Origin: Neoechinorhynchus agilis
Lineage: Eukaryota > Acanthocephala
NCBI GenBank assembly: GCA_051530055.1
Contig: CM121341.1
Span: 868,001-932,000 of the forward strand
DNA length: 64,000 nucleotides
Direction: 5' to 3'
Below are positions 19,691 through 31,219 of the stretch, one piece after another. Made by a program: the position numbers and the translations under genes. The notes under the pieces are model-generated. The model saw only the letters and a program-made list of their open reading frames with translations. It did no database searches and had not been told where the DNA came from. Numbering within the stretch: the stretch's first letter is position 1; every line of letters begins with the position of its first letter.

Positions 19691-21540
19691 ATGCGACGCG
19701 CAAGGAACTTCCGAACGGCTTTCCAGGTATCTTCAGCCGATAATAAGCGAAATAGCTCAAGATGTAAAGCTCGAGTGACCGCACATGTTATGAGTAGAAT
19801 CCAGACCTTGGTGCCTCGCTTGGTGAAAAGAGGACCAGAAAAATCTAATCGACATTCTTCGAATGGTGCATTAACTCGAGGGCGAACAGGTTGTAGAGCG
19901 GATTCTGGAGCAATGAATGGGAGAGTGCGATAAGGGCGGCATCCTGAACATGCGTTAACCAACTGACGGGTAAGTGATCGTTCGGTTGGAATCCAGAATT
20001 TCTTGCGAAGTTCTCCGAGCGTTGCTTCAGAACCTTGGTACAAGAGACCACGGTGAAAATGATCCACAATGAGTTGAGCTAGAACACTCTTGGGATGGAC
20101 CAACGGAAGAGCTGGAGTTCCAGTTCGGGGAAAAACAGCCAGAATTACATCTTTGAGGCCTACATGAAGCTTGCTCAAATTGAAAGTGCGAGGAAGACAA
20201 GAATGATCCCCAAGATATTCAAGTTCCTCTGAGTAGTGTTGAGATTGATGATCAACAACGATATCTTGAAGGGCTGACGCGCGTTCCTCGAAGGTGAGGG
20301 GTGGGTAACTGCAACGGAGCTGAATCGAACTCAACGTGGAACAGGAAACCTGCACGATCGCAGATCCGAATACCACCGATTGAATGTATCGCGCAACTGT
20401 CCTGGAAGTCCATCATCCCAACGCAGATTGGTTCGCCAGGAGTCTTGTAATAGAATACGACCCCGTAAGAGAAGCGGAATCGGCCGTTGCCCGGGTGTAA
20501 CGACATAGACGATGAAAGCATATCCTCAAATGGACACATCGCAAAAGATGTGGATAACTGCAACGGAGCTGAATCGAACTCAACTTGGAACAGGAAACCT
20601 GCACGATCGCAGATCCGAATACCAACGCTCAGTAAGGAACGACGTGTAATGCTGGAGGGTAAATCCAAATTTGAAACATTGACGAATAAATTATCAAGCT
20701 GCGGATCCCTGGCTACGCCAAGGACACGGGAAGGATTTTGGACAGGGCGTAGTTCCATTCCTCCATTTCTCAATAGCTGAGTCGATTTATAGGAGAATTC
20801 CTCCAGACTCCCTTTATCATCCTCGCTACCAAGAACAACATCATTGCAATAAAGGGATTCCATTAGCGTATCGGCCAATGGGGCTTGTCCTGGCATGGAA
20901 AATAACTGTTGAGTGGAACAGAAATGGACTACTTGATAGATCGAAGGGCACCCGAGCAAACTGACAGTCAACACCATCAAACAAGAACTTAACCCATTTG
21001 CGATCAGCTTCTGCCAGGACAAAGGAATGAAAAGCTGCCTTAATGTCAGCGACGAAAATGTATCGCTTGAGGCGGAAACGGAGGATGATGTCCTGCAACG
21101 ATCCTGGTAAATTAGGACCCGGATCTAAGCATTGATTGAGGGACACCCCGTGACGATCCTTCGCTGGCCCATTGAAAACGATTCTGGGTTTCGGAGGAGA
21201 TGCTAGATGATGGGGAAGGTAGAATCCGGTATAGCCAGGACTGGATGAAGCTTCGATGACACAATCGGATAACACTGCTTCCATCTTGTGCGCGTAGATG
21301 GGTTTCTTGTTCTCATCCAGAGCAGAAGTTAGTCTATTTTGAACAGACGCCACCGCCCTACGATTACAGCTAGGTCGTCTAATTCCCCGGAAAGGTAAAC
21401 GGACTGTATATCTACCATTAGAGAACTCGGGATCTGGATATTCCTTCGAATCAATGTTATCGATGCCGATGGCTTCAAGGTTCCATAGCCGTTCAACCGG
21501 AGCCGCAGAAAGTGATGGTGAAACAATGCCTGGGACTGGT
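19690..21540 (-). mobile_element. BEL/Pao retrotransposon pol remnant
   Basis: Read on the minus strand. The RT (21350-20850) has FYLPHHLASPPKPRIVFNGP, SLNQCLDPGPNLPGSLQDII, FVADIKAAFHSFVL and KWVKFLFDG. A BEL-type thumb region follows (MESLYCNDVVLGSEDDKGSL). The integrase (about 20280-19690) has the zinc-binding H and C pairs (HPKSVLAQLIVDHFHRGLL, NACSGC) and the start of the catalytic core (CRLDFSGPLF, ITCAVTRALHLEL). RNase H and the last part of the integrase are missing. An internal duplication scrambles the middle. No LTRs were found. The element is inactive. Confidence 0.75.
20308..20625. repeat. Duplicated 67-75 bp segment inside BEL element
   Basis: ACTGCAACGGAGCTGAATCG with the following ~50 bases (AACAGGAAACCTGCACGATC, GCAGATCCGAATACCA) occurs at 20308-20374 and again at 20558-20624, separated by unrelated sequence. 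The second copy sits in its expected place between RT and thumb, so the first is probably the inserted one. Confidence 0.7.
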
Positions 21541-21552
21541 CTAAATCGGACT

Positions 21553-21952
21553 TGAATTTTAGTCTATCCCTTTCCTTGTCCGGCTTATTTTTTTAGGCTT
21601 AAAGCTAAACCAGTTACAGCGCTCACCCTGAGTCGATAAACTGGCTGAGTTTGACATTTCGTAGCTGTGTCGAGGCAGTCAAGTGGACTAATGCCCGTGA
21701 TCCCGATTAGGGGTCAAGTGGTTCGAATCCGCTACTACCATTGACGCACAGCCAAAGGGGACGAAATACCGCTGAAGGGAGGAAACTCACTGATGAGTCC
21801 CGCCTCCTGGAGGTATCTGAGGATCCGGAGGAATGTACAAACTCTTAACCGCGCATTAGAGACTATGTGTTTATATCACTTCTCTGATGCAATTTTTTGG
21901 ATTTATGCCTAAAAAACAAGCCGGACAAGAAAGGGGTAGACTAAAATTTAAT
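21553..21952. mobile_element. Element with ~50-bp terminal inverted repeats enclosing a SINE
   Basis: The left arm 21553-21602 (TTTTAGTCTATCCC, CTTGTCCGGCTTATTTTTTT) and right arm 21902-21952 (AACAAGCCGGACAAGAAAGG, GGTAGACTAAAATTTAA) are imperfect inverted repeats. The 300-bp interior is the SINE plus short flanks. There is no coding capacity. It looks like a MITE-type element that acquired a SINE, or a tRNA-headed element with its own inverted ends. Confidence 0.7.
21661..21850 (+). repeat. tRNA-derived SINE, copy 3 (best preserved head)
   Basis: The head starts GTAGCTGTGTCGAGGCAGTC (A box GGCAGTCAAGTGG), has a long variable-arm-like insert and an exact B box GGTTCGAATCC, and ends GCTACTACCA. 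The first and last bases pair partly as an acceptor stem. The body matches copies 2 and 4. Confidence 0.75.
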
Positions 21953-22267
21953 GATAATGCCAAAGAATCTTTGATAAAGTCCTACATGAAGTTACTCATC
22001 GGATATCAACACTTTTCAACAACCTGCAGAAACAAATCGCTCAACAAATAGAAAATTTACTCGAATCCGACACCGAATAACAATAACCTAGCAGCACCAG
22101 ATTCGAATAAGGTCAGCAGTAACCCACCTGCAACGGTCAATCTATACAGGGGAAAGAGACAACCGACTGAAGCTAGTAAAGCAGGTGGAAAATTTTCGTC
22201 GCTCGATAAATGAAGGAAATAACAAACTCATCACTAGCGACTCTCACGCTGTGAAGGATGTTGTAGA
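21953..22267. other. Upstream flank of LINE-A copy 1
   Basis: Short broken frames, possibly the end of a LINE ORF1. No motif was identified. Confidence 0.3.
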
Positions 22268-25135
22268 ATGACGATGAGTTGGTCCTCGCCAACGCCGCTT
22301 AACCTGCACTGCTTACAATGGAATTCGGGTGGAGCAGCGGCTCTAAACAGGTCTGATATTTTTACTTACATCACAGAAGATGTTATCTGTATTCAAGAGG
22401 CCAAAAAGGCTGCAGTAGGATCCTATGTTTTACCGCAAGCATTTTTACTAAAATACGATGTTTTCCGAACATTTCCGTTGAATCATTACTGTAGCGGTCT
22501 CTTAACAATCTTTAAAAACATCTTTCAGCGTCGCTGATCCAAAATTACATTAGTAAAAATCTTTCCTATGCCATTTTTAAAATTCACGCGAACGGAAAGG
22601 AGTGTATGCTGATTGGCAACATTTACGTACGTCCTAAATTTATCTATAAAAAAGATACGAAGGACATTATTAGTAACCTTTTAAGCTTGGGCAACATCTT
22701 TTTATTTGGTGATTTTTACGACCCTACAGGAAAATGGACGAAAGCTATAGCAAATAGAGAGTTCTCTCATGTATTTTTAACACCCACCCAACCCACATTT
22801 CACAGGATATCGAGTAATGTTCACTCTTGGTTGGATGGATGCTATGTCCCATCCAACCGACAGGAAAGCATTGCAGTTGCAAAACAGTGCGATTTATCGG
22901 AATCTGATAACATGGTACTTATCCAGCGACAAGTCTTTAAGCCGAAGATTCCGGTTTTCGCCCATTAACGTAGCTTTTTTCAATTTCGCCATTAAACGCT
23001 ACCTTCACGAATTTCTGAATTTCCAGGAATGGAATTCTTTACTTTTTAATCTCTCAAACAGGTTTTTATCTATTCCCAATCATTTTTTAAGAGGAGCAGT
23101 TACCTCAAACTATCTTAAATACTGTGCATCCCAAATTAAAAAAGCTAACTTGCATCAGGATGCCCCCACGCAAAAGTTTTGGTCCAACAAATACTGGGCT
23201 TGCAATTATAATCTGCATTTGCAACAACATCGTAGAGTAATGAAGAATCTTTCCTCCTATACGAAATCCTTTTGGCGAGTTTTGAAGAATTCGAAATTTA
23301 TCAAATGGAAGGACAAATCTTCAAGATGGATCAGGTCTTCATCGTATAAGGTGGTATTGTACGACATTTTAGGCAAACTCTCCGTTGGAGCAACAAATGT
23401 TTCCCCTACTAACGATTGGCTAACCCTCCCACTATTGCGATCATTAATTGAAGGAGATTTGCATATGGATGATATTTTAAAAGCACGGGGAAGTATGATA
23501 AGGTTGTCATCAAATAATTTTTGTGCTTCTAGTAAATGCCTAAGGTACATAGAACCTTCAATCCGACCCCTAATCGCCTCTTGTATGCTTAGAGCATCCA
23601 GAGATGATTGGTTGAGCATTAACCTGGCACGGAGAATTCTCCTCGTAAAAGCCAAAAAGAAGGTGGTCAATTCCTCCTCAGATCTTAGGCCAATTTCCAT
23701 TCAGAACGCCCTAGTATCTCTTTATGAGAAAGCTCTTGTTATTCGTTTGATGGAATTTTGTAGGGAAAAGGACGTTATAAACCGAAACTGCCACGGTTTT
23801 TACCAAGGGAGATCCGTAGCTTCTGCAACAAGAGCCATCTATGATTCCCTTAGGTACCAAAATTTTAGGTATCGCTGCCTCATTTCATTCGATTTTACCG
23901 CAGAGTATGACAACATTGATCTTCAATTTTTAATGCACTACATGGTCCTTCTCAACTTCCCACAAGATATTGTAGTTCGTATCAAAGATATTTTAGCCAC
24001 CAAGTCCTTTTATTTTGATGACGACGAGGATCATAAAATCTTTTATCCTAAAAATGGTTTACCACAGGGCTCCCCACTATCTCCTATTTTATTTTTAATA
24101 GCAATGCAACTTATGGCCAATTTCTATAAGGAAGGTGTCAATATTTTTATATATGCTGACGATATAAGTGCAGTTTTATTTACCAACAACTCCTGGGAAT
24201 TGCCTATACTACTGAAGGAACTGTTAGCCCATATCAACAAACATGCAGTACTCATGGGCATTGAACTTAACCCTAACAAAACCAATATTATGGCTGTAGC
24301 GGGCAGCGGATATGTAAATAAGAAACTTAATTTAATAATTAAAAATCAATTTTTACATATTTTAGATCAAACCAACATCGTTGGTCATTTACGTTTTAAC
24401 AAATTTAAAATTTTAGGATACAGTTTTAACGCAAATTTGAATGAAAAGTTAGATATGAAACTTTTTAAAAGAATTTTAATAACTGCCAAACGCTACTGTA
24501 CAAGAGCGTCGAAGCTTCAACTGAGTTATAAAAAACAATATTTTATCTGGAAAACATGGGCAATTTCTGCCCTAACCTTTTTTAGTCGCGGTCGTCCACC
24601 CGAACAGCGGCCCATTTTCGGTGAGGCCCTGCTACAAAACGCGTCATTCTTAAGACAAAAAAGAGATTCCAGATTTATTATCGAACGGAAAATGGGTGTT
24701 TTATTTATTTCTTGCTTCAAATTTTCGACGCCTTGCGTCTTCGTCAGGAAGCTTTTCTTCGGTTGTCTGAAAAGGAATCAGAGGAGGGCAACGCTGTCCG
24801 TCAGCTCATCCCTCTTATTGAGCATCCCCTCTGCCTCGTTTTGTCCGTCCTTGCTGCTCGTAACCCCACTCAATCCCACTACTCTCTCACGATTAATGCA
24901 TAGCGCTTCGGCAATCGAGAGATCCACCGGATCGGATGCCTTGTGCATCACCTCAATCTCGAAGGCTGGGTGGCACCAACGTGAGAGGTAGCGAAATGGG
25001 TAGCCCATGGGTTCGATCGGTATACGCTTCTATCGATCATCTCCAAGCGCAGTTCCTCCCTATACTTGAACAAATTCCGCTTGAGAAAATGCAATGACTC
25101 CCTAGAGTTCCTCAAGCTCATCATTAGGCATTGTT
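22268..25135 (+). mobile_element. LINE-A, copy 1 (APE endonuclease plus reverse transcriptase), most complete copy
   Basis: The endonuclease is in two frames. The N-terminal part at 22268-22537 has LHCLQWNSGG and VICIQEAKK (catalytic Glu). The C-terminal part at 22606-22968 has MLIGNIYVRP, NIFLFGDFYDPTGKW and HSWLDGCYV. The RT frame (22817-24991, 724 codons open) has the S-x-DLRPISIQNALV block, motif A LISFDFTAEYDNIDLQFL, motif B KNGLPQGSPLSPILFLIAM and the catalytic motif C FIYADDISAV. A conserved FSRGRPPEQRPIF follows near the end. The 3' side runs on to about 25135 in other frames. The frameshift inside the endonuclease makes this copy inactive, but the long open RT shows it is young. The domain order is that of APE-type non-LTR retrotransposons; the clade is not resolved. 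Confidence 0.85.
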
Positions 25136-25820
25136 CTCATCTAACGTACTTGATAAAGTTGTCGATGAACTGCTGGCCGCAACTATAAACAAAATTAACT
25201 TAAAATCCCATGTTTCACAACTTGGAACGCTATCACGTGTGCTTATAATATATATTTGTTGTTGTTGCACTTTTCTATAACAATTAAAAAATCGAAATAA
25301 ACGAATCGGCGAAAACATGAACATTTTTAGTTTTCGAACTCAAGGGTTTTTATTTAAGTACGCAGCATACAAATTCGCTCAAAACAACAAAAGAGTTATG
25401 TATTCCAAGTGATTCCATCTTGTTCTCGTTGCAAGTATTCTTGACTCTTCCGTTTGGCTGATCTCGGAGCCGAAGAGACCAGGATTAAGTAACAAAATAA
25501 TGAGATAATAAAAGGAATATCTCCCGCGAGATATTCCGGCACGCTCTGCAGTCTTATAAGAATCGGGATATCCCTCCCCAAATTCTGACTGAATGGTAGC
25601 GACCAAATAACAAAAGGTTCGGGATATACAAATTATGAATAATATGGAAATGTATAGATAACGAAAATATAGAATAGCAAACGGCCCATATGACTATGTC
25701 CTTGTTCTGTGTCCTTGTTTTGTAAAGAATTTTTTAATATCGTATGAATTCATTTTGTGGATTACCTCTAAAATCGACTTAGTATCCGAGATACTTACCT
25801 TCTTGATCATTGCTCCATCT
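25136..25820. other. LINE-A / LINE-C junction region
   Basis: Probably the 3' UTRs of the two converging LINEs. It contains the dispersed motif ending GAACTCAAGGG (about 25320-25347) and a 75-codon minus frame (25606-25379) repeated at 50043 and 55402. I see no recognised protein. Confidence 0.4.
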
Positions 25821-27010
25821 CTAATTCACCATTCGTATATCTTGCCAGTTGGCATTGGTAAAACATTCTTTATTAACACTATCATACATGAAAATGTTGG
25901 TTAAAAAAATCTTCCATAGGAAAGACTCCAATCGCTCTTTCATACTAAAAGTTTTATTACAAATGGTTCTACCTTTGTTACTAAAGATATTATTTACTTT
26001 TTTAATAAAATTTTTGGCAAAAGTTAGCCTAAGGTCCGGTGGTCTACCTCTGCCAAAAAAACACATAAGTAACCGCTCAAAAGGGTTTAAAAAATAGGTA
26101 GATGGTTTAAATGTGGCATGTTAAGTCTAATTAATCTCCAGCACAGTCTTTTTATTTTTATAAAAAAGGAGGCCAGATTGGAGTTTAGAATCGTTCTTTT
26201 GTTGCTAGCCGGAGAGGTAATCCCTAAGAACCCGGAACAGTTTTTAATAGAGCAAGCATTGGTTAAATCATTTTCGCATACTAGCGTAGTGAGTTTTGCT
26301 CTCACACCCGGCGTCTTTAAGGGGATAATTAAAGTATTTTGTCTATTTACAGCGAGATTCGCCCTCTTTAAAATGCAATCTGAGTTAATACGATCTCCCA
26401 TAAGTTTAAGAAGCTTTTCCCTTTTTTTATTAAAAGCTAAGAAAAATAAATCATCCGCATAGGCCCAATATTTACAATATTTCTTGTTAATTGTTTTAAA
26501 TTTTTAATCATTAATATAAGGAAAAGAGTAGGGGAAATGGGAAGCCTTGAGGCACACCATATTTCGAGTAAAAAATTGATTTGTTTTTGTCAACATCCAC
26601 AAAATATTTTTTTGATTCAAATAAAAATTGGGTTAGTTTTTTAAGTTTTTAGGGATTCTTAAACCATCCATAGCCTAATAAATAAAAGTGAGATTGATCG
26701 CGACAAATGCCTTGTTAATATCTAGTTGAACAAGGACTTTATTTACTCCAATGATTTGATCATTAAAACTTTGCAACTCGTATAACAAAGAGCTAACTCC
26801 CTTACACGGGACAAATCCATGAAAATTAGGTGGGATAAGATTTTTGTTAACTAAAAAAGTCACAAGTTTTTTATTAAGAACTTTCTCAATAATCGAAATT
26901 AACGGGTTTTGAATAGAAAAGAGTCTAACATCCCCAGGACTTGAAATTATTTTATCATTTTTGAGAATAATTATTTTCCGTACCTTATTGATGGTCAGTT
27001 AATCCTGAAA
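25821..27010 (-). mobile_element. LINE-C reverse transcriptase region, copy 1
   Basis: Read on the minus strand: IPPNFHGFVPCKGVSSLLYE, VLVQLDINKAFVAINLTFIY (motif A), FYSKYGVPQG with a frameshift right after, YWAYADDLFFLAFNKKRE (motif C), GFLGITSP and then YVFFGRGRPPDLRLTF. This last block is the counterpart of FSRGRPPEQRPIF in LINE-A, so the two LINEs are related. It is frameshifted and inactive. Confidence 0.75.
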
Positions 27011-27239
27011 AGATAGCCTTCTATTCCAATTTAGTAATATAAGTTATTTATTAACCGAACGGACCACCTGAAGCACTTTGTTCGAGCAGGAAAGAGCGTT
27101 GTTGGCGTTAGAAACACCTCTTACCCATACTGACAAAATATCATCTTTTGAAATTTCCATTGAGTCAATAATATTGTCGGGAAACCAAGTGAGAGAGGAA
27201 GCGACTCCAAACAGGTTCCTATAAAGTGTCATCCTTACC

Positions 27240-28436
27240 ATACACCATCTCCGCCACTCATTATTTTATATCAGTACATCTCGAATGGGTTCACCTTCAA
27301 CTCTCTCTTTCTCTTTGTAACGACAGCCGTGAAATGACCTTCGCCGGTGTTTATCGTCCCCTGCCTCAACTCCCGCAGTAACATCTGAACAAATCTATAC
27401 CTTAATTAATGACAAACTTTCGTTAAATTCTCAACACTTCCTGATTCTAGGAGACTTCAACCACCATTGTTTTCACCTTTACCAAAATCTGCAAAGTGTC
27501 TGGAAAGTGCTGCAAAATACGTCGTCCCGTTTTTGAACTGCAAATTCTGGTGATGTGCGCATGGTTCTCAATGCATATTCTTCATTGATTATCGCCTTCC
27601 TGAGTTCTCAGAACTTCAACCACCATTGTTTCACCTTTACCGATCGCAAGACAAGGTGAAAAAAATCCTTTTTACTCATCTACCGGTTCTTCTGAAGGAG
27701 AACCGCCACAAGGATCTCTTTCAGCGTCTTCTTCCGTAATTAATGTTTTTCTGGCTATTGTTTGGGTTATCAACACTTCCGCAGTTTGCAGAACTTCGCC
27801 GGTTGACGCTGCTGGCTATCCGTCAGCACCTTCGCTGGAACAGGTGGGATGATCGCACCATCTGGCGTCTGGTGCTGGGCATCCGGGGTCGCACTGAGCG
27901 TCTTCTTTTTTCGAAACTACCGTCATCCCTAATCATTCCTGGTGGAGCGAGATCAAAAGTGGCGGTACTGGATCTGGGCGCGATCTCAACGCGGATAATG
28001 TCAGCTCGAAACACCTCAACTGGGACTTTTCTCTGCACTCCAGATTCTTCCACTGGCGCCAACCGTCGTACGCCCCTGGCTGATGTATTCTGGTCGTTTG
28101 ATTCGGCGGCGATCTCCGGCATCAACGCGCGTTTGCAATATCACCGACTTCACCGCGGCGCGTATGCTGGCGGCAGGTTTGGCTGGACGGTAATCATCAT
28201 TTCCTTGATCTTTGAGCCTCTAGCTCATATCATCAATTCTAGCTTTCAAATGGGTTTTTTTCCAGATTGCCTGAGGACTGCTCTCGTCATTCCTATCCCT
28301 AAGGCGGGGAGACTGGTTTTGCCGACTTCCTTTCGCCCTATATCTCTACTCTTGCCGTTTCCTAAAAATTTGAAAAATGTTTTAAAACTCGCATCCTCCC
28401 CATCTTTTCACAAAACATTTCGTTGAGTTGGAGGCG
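27240..28436 (+). mobile_element. LINE-B, copy with interspersed GC-rich foreign-looking blocks
   Basis: The flanks are LINE-B: 27240-27510 matches 45150-45360 (including the GDFN-encoding CTAGGAGACTTCAACC), and 28200-28436 reads IFEPLAHIINSSFQMGFFPD, ALVIPIPKAGR and FRPISLLLPFP as in 45956. Between about 27500 and 28195, short LINE-B-matching pieces alternate with blocks not present in other copies and richer in GC, for example around 27780-27895 and 28080-28190. A 227-codon frame crosses the whole mosaic. It is either an assembly chimera or a rearranged copy. Confidence 0.6.
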
Positions 28437-29753
28437 CTTTTGTCTGGTGAATTTTTTAACGAATTTATTATTACGTCTTTTTCTTCAATTTTTTGTAAAG
28501 AATTTTAACTTGATCTTGCAGGGAGCGAATTTGACCCACTAAGGATTCCAAAAACTGTCTATCATATGTTTGGCTGAATGAAGTATTATGAGAAGAGGAG
28601 GGCGAAGGGTTGCTTCTGTTTACCCAGGCATTGGAGTTATAACCGTTAGAATTTTCATATGATTTGAAGTATTTTATTGCTGCAGGACAGAACCTTTTAA
28701 AGGCTTCGTGATTTCCATCACAATTGCAGCAACATATTCTACTGCTTTGGCATGATCAAGAAGGATGATTTTCGGCACAGGTGCCACATTTCGGATCATT
28801 TTTGAATTGTGAAATACAATGGCCCCATTTGTTGCATTTCTTACATTGGATCAAAATATAATCATAAATCGAGTTTTGTCTCTGAAAGGAAAAGTTTATC
28901 CAGTGGACCAGAAAAAACACCGAAGTGCCTTTTAATTTATCAATTATGTTAGATGAACCTTGTACTAGTAGAGCACAAGGGGGTTATCCGGATTATTGAA
29001 GAGAAATTTAATAGTTTTAATTTGGAATTTTTGTTCAAACATAGAAAGATCCTCCTGATTCATATTTGGAATATTGAAAACAAGCAGCGAAACTTTACGC
29101 GAAATATCCGCAAAATCCACCTGACAATCTTTTAACATTTTAGAAAAAAGGTCACGCTCGTCATAACTCACGAATGCGATTAGGTGAGCCTTTTTTGTTG
29201 AGACATATTTTTTGATCTGATAAATCTTCACACTTTCCCACTTTTTTGGTAATAACTAATTAGTAAGGTAATGTTTAACCACCTCGTTTAGAGAGGCACT
29301 TTTTAAATTTTCCTTTTTAATACGGAGAATAAATTCCGCTTTGCGTCTCGGGAGTTTCGGCGTAAACTCCTGATGGATATCAACTGAGACTTTAGAATTG
29401 AATGAGGAGTCATTATTATTCACAACCTTAGTTAAATTATGTATTTTTTGAAACCTTGGAACATTGGAAGAGTTTAATCCTTCCTTATCTATACCAACAA
29501 CTTGCGTGTGGGGGACCGGAAACCCATTATTATTTAGAAAAACCACACTGGTCTTATCAACAAAACTTTGGGGGGCAGGACACCCATTACTCAAAACCAC
29601 ATTGAGAGGAATACCAACATTCCCATCCCTGAGACCCTCCAAACTAACCTTGTCATTGACTACCGGACTAGTTTTGCGTTTATCAGTAGGATCGGGAGAC
29701 CTCAAATAATGGGATTTGATTTGATGCCTAGCAGTTGAATTTTTGAGCGACAT
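28437..29753 (-). mobile_element. LINE-C ORF1 (zinc-knuckle nucleic-acid-binding protein), copy 1
   Basis: Read on the minus strand from MSLKNSTARHQIKSHYL (29753). The first block ends LRIKKENLKSASLNEVVKH. It continues after a stop as KIYQIKKYVSTKKAHLIAF, DLFSKMLKDCQVDFADISRK and EDLSMFEQKFQIKTIKFLF. A Cys/His cluster follows at about 28850-28690 (CKKCNKWGHC, CGTCAENHPS, CQSSRICCCNCDGNHEAFKRFCP), typical of gag-like ORF1 proteins of I/Jockey-type LINEs. Several stops are present. It is nearly identical to 59370-60684. Confidence 0.7.
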
Positions 29754-31215
29754 AATTGATAATTTTTTTGTTAAAAACTGCGCACCGACAAACGAGTCTA
29801 AAGATGGAGGAATTGATTGCGCTCAGTTAGTTTCTAAAGATCTAAGTGATCGCGCAGTCTTGTCGGACTCTCGGATGGACACCGTTTATCATCCTCCACT
29901 TCGAGATGAAGGAGGAGGTTTTCGGACTGATGATGTATTTGTATCTTCATTCCCTGCTCTCTCCTTCCCTCTGATTCGTCCATCCAAGTTCCCATAACCA
30001 AACTTCCCCTCAAAAAGGAGGATTATATCCTTCGCGTTCACAAATAAAATGTGGGCCCCACTCCAAGTACAATATTTTGGAAAAGTACAACCAACATACT
30101 CTCTCATCACACCAACGTAATCTTCTCACTTACAGTATCAAAAAAATTTCGACAACAAGTTCAGCTTTCTCTTTTCCTTTGTCGACAACAAGGGAAAATC
30201 CATATTCTCAGATATGCTTACAGATATGAAAATAAAACATGATGATATTTCCAGAAAGGTCTCTTTCCTGATGACCAACCCTCCTCTTGATCTCCCGATT
30301 GAAGAACAAAAAATTATTGAGAGCGATCTCAAAATCAAACTCATAAAATACCTATTCCGCAAAAACAGTAGCTCCCAATATATGCCTTTCTTTGCTCCGC
30401 CCCAATTGATGTAGCTGATCGCTTATGTGGTTCCAAAAAAATTGTGTTCTCGCATTTGGTATCCTTCACCAATTATAGGGAAAATCACTCCTAGGTGTAT
30501 TTTCTGCGCTTTAGACTGTCCGGACCCCCAAAAAGTCAAATGCGCCAATTGCCATCTTCCTCACCCTGCTTTCGCCAGATCATGCCAAGCTGCTAAACAA
30601 TTTTTGGCCCAATGCTCTCCCTTGGCCAAGAAGCCCCTAAAAGAAACCATCACCAAATCTAGCTTTCCCGTTCCCGGCCCCATAAATATGAATTCTGGCG
30701 CACCCTTCTCTGCATCCCCCACATGGTTTTTTGAAGTCCCCCTCACAAAGTCGACCTTCATGAAACTTTTATGAATTGCTTTTATTATACTCTTCACTAC
30801 GAGGAAATAGAAAGAAGCAAAAAAGCTATGGAACATAATTCTTAACAAGAAATTTACTGGTTGGAAAGCTGAAGCTTCCACCTGGATCGGTTCGGTCTCT
30901 TATCCCGTGGTAATTGAAACCATTCTGAATGCCCACACTTTTAGTGCCCTTTCGGATCTCCCTATTCCCATTCTTCGAAATAAGAAGTTCAGATGGAGAT
31001 TCCGTGCTGACGAACTTTTGAAAGCCTGGAGATCTAACCCCTTCAGAGCGAACAACCAGTTTGGTGTTTCTCCTTCCATTTTCAGCAGTGTAGAGGAGGA
31101 TAATAAACTCCTCTTTTTCAACCACTTTAATGATAAAATTGAAGTGAAGGATCTGTTGAAAATTAATATAGTTAAAAAGACTTTTATCCCAAAAATAAAG
31201 TTAAAAAATCACTAA
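29754..31215 (+). mobile_element. Related LINE ORF1 on the plus strand, head-to-head with LINE-C, copy 1
   Basis: From about 30000 the plus strand encodes a relative of LINE-C ORF1: EDYILRVHK, then KFSFLFSFVDNKGKSIFSDM, DDISRKVSFLMTNPP and ESDLKIKLIKYLFRKN. These align with DLFSKMLKDC / DISRKVSLLVF / FQIKTIKFLF of the minus-strand ORF1. A zinc-knuckle remnant KVKCANCHLPHPAFARSC lies at about 30535-30590. Downstream frames (30907-31215) are LINE-like but unassigned. The plus frame at 29743 that overlaps the start of minus ORF1 is probably chance. Confidence 0.6.
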
Positions 31216-31219
31216 TGCT

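Noticed and set aside
23257-23700. 147-codon minus frame, repeated at 47695 and 53039
   Set aside because: It is antisense of the LINE-A RT. Its repetition only reflects the repeated element.
26118-26462. 114-codon plus frame, repeated at 50553 and 55916
   Set aside because: It is antisense to the LINE-C RT, which carries the YADD motif on the minus strand.
27823-28125. 100-codon minus frame in the GC-rich mosaic
   Set aside because: It crosses LINE-B and foreign-looking blocks alike, so it is a by-product of the mosaic, not a gene.
29743-29997. 84-codon plus frame starting over the LINE-C ORF1 start, repeated at 60674
   Set aside because: The overlap with an antisense start codon and lack of motifs suggest chance; the recognisable ORF1 homology begins later, near 30000.
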